Part shown: positions 12,001 through 18,000 of the stretch, in pieces
Layout of the letters: every line of letters starts with the position of its first letter
Numbering within the stretch: position 1 is the stretch's first letter
NCBI RefSeq assembly: GCF_001713355.1
Contig: NZ_CP016448.1
Location: 2,666,001-2,730,000, forward strand
Reading direction: 5' to 3'
From: Methyloversatilis sp. RAC08
GTDB lineage: Bacteria > Pseudomonadota > Gammaproteobacteria > Burkholderiales > Rhodocyclaceae
DNA length: 64,000 nucleotides
Notes under the pieces: generated by a model
Seen by the model: only the letters and a program-made list of their open reading frames with translations
What the model was told of the DNA's origin: nothing
Databases searched by the model: none
Position numbers and translations under genes: made by a program

Positions 12001-15000
12001 GCTGCCACCGAAAGATGAGCCGGAGAAGCCGGCATAGCCGGTGTTGAGCGCGCCGCCATTGGCGTTGTTGATGCGCACGGTGCCGGAGGAGATGTTGCCG
12101 CCGAAGGCGAGCGTGCCGGTTGAGCCATCGAGCAGCAGGGTGGAGTTGGCGTTGTTGAGCGTGCCGACCAGATTGAGCGACCCGCGGTCGGCGTCGGCCG
12201 GCCTCACCAGGGTGTTGAAGGAGGCGGTGTTGAAGCTTCCGCCGAGGAACAGGATGCCGGAGTCGAGCTGCAGCGTTCCGGTACTGGACCAGGTGTCGTT
12301 GGTGCTGAGGATGCCGCCATTGGCGCGCACCGTGCCGGAGTTGGTCCAGGTGTCGGTGGTGGCCCAGCTGTTGAGGGAGATTTCCTTGCCGGCGGTATTG
12401 GCGGAGATGGTTCCGGCGTTGACGCCGTTGTTACCGAAGTAGATGTATCCGCCGTTGGCTCCGGCGACGGTGACGCCGGAGCCGATGGACAAGGAGTAGG
12501 CGCCGGAGCCGTAGCCGAGGTAATTGTTGGCGCGCACGGCGTTGTGTGAGCCGCCGAACAGGATGGATCCATTGCCGCCGATGGACCAGGGGCCTGTGAT
12601 GCTGCGCAGGAAGGTGGAGCTGCCGTCGGAGGCGAGGGTGATATCGGCGTTGTCGAGCGTGAGTGCGCCGACCACGCGCAAGTCGCCGTTGGCGCCAACG
12701 AGCACCTGTCCCGCGCCGATGCCACTGCCCAACTTGGACAGCGTGACATTGGCCAGTGTGCCGCCACTCGCGTTGAATTGCGCGCCGATCATCATCTGCA
12801 GCGAATTGAGCGTGCCGCCCGTCATGACGTTGCTGCCGCCCGCGGCGAACAGGCGGCCACCCGAAATCGTGCCACCCGAGATCGCCAGCGATCCGGTATC
12901 GAGTTGTGTCCCGATGTTCAGCGTGCCGCCGGACATCGTCAGCCGCCCATTGATGACCGAATCGTCGATCAGCGTAAGTGTGCTGCCGGCAATGGTGATG
13001 TTCTCATTCGAATAAAGGCTGTTGACCCGGAAGCTGCTGACTGGAGCGGTCGCCCGTACGGTGATGGTCAGATCACCCGCCTGATCGATGATGACGTCGT
13101 TCGCCTCACCCGGAATCAGGCTGTTTGCCCAGTTCGCGGCAACATCCCAGAAACCGGACGTCGTTGAAATCCAGGTGCTAGCGATTGTGCCGGTCGCGAA
13201 GCTCAGCGCATTCGAAAAGAACGTTGCCGTGGCAGCGAGACCGCCCGTCTCGATGCTGGAGAAGCTGCCCGACAGGCATCCTTCGGCGCCACAAGACAGC
13301 ACCGTGTAGCGGTCCTGCGCGCCGAATGTCAGGCTCTGTGACGGCGACAGCACGAGGTCGCCGTCGAGCGTCGCGCTGCCGGTGACCGTGACGTGGTCCT
13401 GCTGCGCCGCAGTAGTGCCCAGGACGTCAGCTTCGATCAAGCCTGCCGCGGTTTGGATCAGATTGCCGGTGATGGCAAGTGTACCGGCTGCCGCGCCATT
13501 GCCCGGGCGCAGGGCGCCTGCGTTGGTCAACGTGCCGGCGCCAAGATTGATCGCACCCCCACCCTGAATCACGCCATTGTTCTGCAGGCTGTTGTTGGCC
13601 GTGATCAGCGCTGCGCTGTCGAAGACATCAAGCGTGCCGGCGTTGACCGGAAAGGCGCTGGCAGTGAGTGTGCCGCTCTCTATGCGCAGCGTGCCGATGT
13701 TGGTAAGCGGCATTGCCAGCGTTAGCCCCGCCGTACCGGTCTTGCGCATCAGGCCTGCATTGTCGAGGCGCCCGCTGCCGAGGTGCGAAATGCTCGAGCC
13801 GCCAACGATCTCCAATTGCCCGGTGTCCAGCACCGAAAGGCGCCCGCTGTCCTGTATCTGCACTGTCCCGCTCGGTGTGTCGACACGCGTGCTGCCACTG
13901 ATTTCCAGTGTCCGGTTTAACGCTTTGGTGCCGCCGGACAGAATGCGGCTTTCGCCGTTCAGGCGGGTCACACCCAAGCCACTCTGCGTGCCGGCGCTCC
14001 AGTCGAAGCCCGCGTTCACGGTCAGTCTGCCGATGCCGCTGATCGTGCCCGACGTGAAGCGCAGTGTGCCTGCGCCGCCGAAGGTGCTGTCGCCGGTCGT
14101 GCTCAGCGTGCCGCCCGACAGATCGAAAATGCCGGCCGCGACGCTGGCCGATTCGCCGGTGTTCAGCGTGAAGAGGCCGGAATCGAAGCTCAGCACGCCG
14201 CTGCCGGTCGTGGAGAACACCGCGCCATTGATGCTGCTGCCGGCGGTGTTGCCATAGATCGACAGCGTGCCGCTGCTCGACGAGATATTGCCGCGCAGAT
14301 CAAGGTAGCGCACGTAGGCGGTACCGGTGCCGCTGGATTTGGTGAGCGAACCCAGCGCAACGATGCCGCCGGTGCCTCCATTGCTGGTCGCGCGCTGGAT
14401 CAGCACGTCGTTGCCGAGGTTCAGGCTGGCGCCCGCCGAGATTTCCAGCGTGCGGTTAAGCGTGCGCGTGCCGCTGCCGGTCAGGCTGACGTCGCTGACC
14501 AGACGGGTGACACCGGCGCCGGACATCGTGCCGGCCGTCCAGTTGAAACCGGAACTGATATTCAGCGTGCCGGCGCCGTCCAGCGTGCCGGACGACAGCA
14601 GGAAGGTGCCGGCTCCGATGATCGACGACGTCCCGGCGGTCGACAGCGTCGCACCGGACAGGTCGAGCGTGCCCGCAGTGACGGTTGCTGTCTGCCCGTT
14701 GGTCAGCGTGAACAGGCCGGAATCCATCCGCATCAGACCGGTTCCGGACGTGGAGAAGCTCGCGCTGCCCAGAGTTGTTCCGGCCGCGTTGCCGTAGAGC
14801 GACAGGATGCCGCTGCTTGACGCCAGATTGCCCTGCAGATCGAGATACTGGATGTAGGCTGTGCCGCTGCCGGAGGACTTGGTGAGCGTGCCCAGAGCGA
14901 CAATGCGGCCGGTGCCGCCATTGCTCGTCGAGCGCTGGATCACCACGTTGTCGCCGATGTCGAGGCTGCCGCCGGCGGCGATCTCCAGAGTACGGTTCAG

Positions 15001-18000
15001 CGAGCGGGTGCCGCTGCCGGTCAGGCTGACGGCATTGACCAGACGGGTCGTACCGGTCCCTGACATGATGCCACCGGTCCAGTCGAAGCCGGAAGCGATG
15101 GTCACCAGGGCGCTGCCAGCGAGCGTCGCGCCACTCGAAATCAGCAGTTCGCCGCTGCCGGTGAAGGTGGTGTCGCTGTTGGCGCTGATCACGCCGGAGT
15201 CGAAATGAAAGCTGCCGGCGCCGCTAAGCGCGAACGTGCCGGAAATCAGGTTCCCGGTATTGCTGTCGCTGCGCAAGATCAGCGCGGTGCCGTCGGCAAC
15301 GCTGATGTCGGCGCCCGCGGCAGCGCTAAGCACCGCGGTACCACCGCTGCCCGCAGCCAGGTAGATCAATCCGTTGGTGGTTTCGGTCGCCAACTGGCCG
15401 CTTGCCAGCAGATGCAGCGTGCCGCCGTTGCCGACCTGCACGTAGTAGCCACTCGAATTGCCGAACGCGACCGTGCCGCTAACCTCCACGCTGCGGTTGA
15501 CGAATTTGTAGGCCGAGGTGTTGTCGACGACGGTGCTGCCGGACAGCAGGGTGGTGCCGGTGCCCGACATCGTCCCGCCTGCCCAGATGAAGGGGCCGCT
15601 GACGGCAAGGTTGCCGGAACCGCTGATCGTTCCGCTCGAGAATCGCAGCGCGGATGACACCGTCGAGGCATGGTTGAACGCAATGTTCGAACCGCTGATG
15701 CGCAGGGATCCCGGACCCGTGAAGTGGGTCGCGGCGGCCGTCGTCAGCAGGCCGGAATCGAACACCAGTTCGCCGGCACCGGTGAGGCCGAACGTGCCGG
15801 AAATCTGGTTGCCGGTATTGCTATCGCTGCGCAGGGTCAGCAAGGTGTCGCTTGCGGTGCTGATGTCCGAACCCGCATCGGCCGAAATCCGCGCCGTTCC
15901 GCCCGCCCCGGCGGCGAGGTAAATGAGCCCGTTGACGGTCGCGGTCGACAGCTGTCCGCTGGCCGTCAGATGCAGGGTGCCGCCATCGCCGATCTGCAGG
16001 TAATACCCGTTTGAATTGCCGAACGAGAGACCCCCCTCCAGTTCCAGCCGACGGTTCAGGAATTTGTAGGAGGACGTGTTGTCGATGACGCCGTTGCCCG
16101 ACAGCACGGTGGTGCCGGTGCCCGACATCGTGCCGCCCGCCCAGGTGAACGCGCCGCCGATGTCGACCGCGCCTGAGCCGCCCAGCACGCCGTTCTCGAA
16201 ACGGAATGGCGAACCGAATGCGGTCGAGTGATTCAGGTTCAGCGTGGTCCCGCCGCCGACGCGCAAAAGCCCCGCGCCGGTGAAGTTCGTCGCACCGCTG
16301 GTGGCGAAAGTGCCGGAGTCGAAATAGGTCGCGCCGGCGCCGGTCAGGCCGAAGGTGCCGCCGATCTGATTTCCGGTATTGCCGTCGCTGCGGATGGTCA
16401 GCAGCGTGTTCGCGCTCAAGGCAATCGAAGAGCCGGCGTCGGCGCTCAGACGCGCGACGCCGCTGGCGCCCGCCGCCATGTAGATGAAGCCGCTGGTGCC
16501 GGCAGTGGCCAGTTGCCCGCCGGACAGCAGGTGCAGCGTGCCGCCATTGCCGATCTGCAGGTAGTAGCCGGTGGAATTGCCGAAGGTGAGGTCGCCCGAC
16601 ACTTCGACCCGGCGATTGACGAATTTGTAGGCAGAGGTGTTGTCGATCACCGCACTACCCGACACGACCGTGACGCCGGTACCCGAGAAGGTCCCGCCGG
16701 CCCAGTCGAACAGGCTGTCTATCGTCAGCGCGCCGGCGCCGGTGATCGTGCCGCCGGCAAAGCGGAAGCGACCTGCGCCTTCGAAGCGGGTGGCGGCCGA
16801 CACATCGATCAGGCCGGAATCGAACACCATCGCGCCGTCTCCCGACAGGCCGAAGGTGCCGGACATGCGGTTTCCGGCGCTACCGTCGGTCCGCAGCGTC
16901 AGCGAGGTGCCGTCCGCGACATCGATGACCGAACCTGCTGCGGCCGTGAAGGCTGCCACGCCGCCGCTGCCGGCGCTCAGGTTGAGCAGGCCGTTGCTGG
17001 TGGTGGTCGTCAGGCTGCCGGTGGCACCCAGATGCAGCGTGCCGCCGTTGCCGACCTGCAGGTAGTAGCCGCTGTTGTTTCCGAATGCGAGGTTTCCGGT
17101 GAGCTCGAGCCGGCGGTTCAGGTACTTGTACGCGCTGGTGTTGTCGATCTGTGCGCTGCCGGAGAGCACTGTCGTGCCGGTGCCGCTCATCGCGCCGCCC
17201 AGCCACTCGAAGTCGCTGGCGATCGTCAGCAGGTGCGAACCGCCCAGTGCCCCGCCATTGGTCATCCGCAGCAGGCCACTACCGGAAATTGTCGTGTCTG
17301 CGCCGGTGGTGATCAAACCGGAATCAAGCAGCAACGCACCATCGCCGGCCAGCGAGAACACGCCTGATATCAGATTGCCGGTGGTGCTGTCGCCACGAAG
17401 ATTCAGCGTCGTCCCACCGCCGACGTCGACGACTGCGCCGGCATCCGCGCTCAATGCGGCAGTTCCGCCATTGCCGGCGGCCAGGTAGATGAGGCCATTC
17501 GCGGTGCCGGTCGTCAGCGCACCGCCTGCGTTCAGATGCAGGGTGCCACCCGCCTCCACGTCGAGATAATAGCCGGACGAATTTTCGAGGCTAAGACTGC
17601 CGGATACATTCAGGCGCCGCGCCAGATAACGGTAGGCACTTGTGTTATCGATGACGCCGGCACCGGTCAGCGACACGGCGCCGCCAGCGAGCATCCGGCC
17701 ACCGCGCCAGTCCAGACCGCCCAGTGTCAGCGCTGCGTCGCCGCCGAGATTGCCCGTCAGGGTGAGGGTGCCGCTGATAGATGATGCCCCGCCCTGGAAG
17801 GCCAGCGTGCCGCTGCTTGCGACATAGTTGCCGATAATCTGCGTACCGCCCGCCGCGCTCAGCGTGGCGCCACCGGTGACCGTGGCGGCCACGATCTGGA
17901 TGCTGCCGCCCGATGTGTAGCCGGCGCCCAGCAGTTGCACGGTCGAGCCATCGGATGTGCGCACGAGGATGCTGCCCGATGCGCTGCCCAGCACCGGCAG

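Noticed and set aside
10027-12691. Possible CRISPR array or intergenic satellite
   Set aside because: The unit is 768 bp, has no spacer/repeat alternation and keeps the exoprotein frame, so it is a coding tandem repeat.
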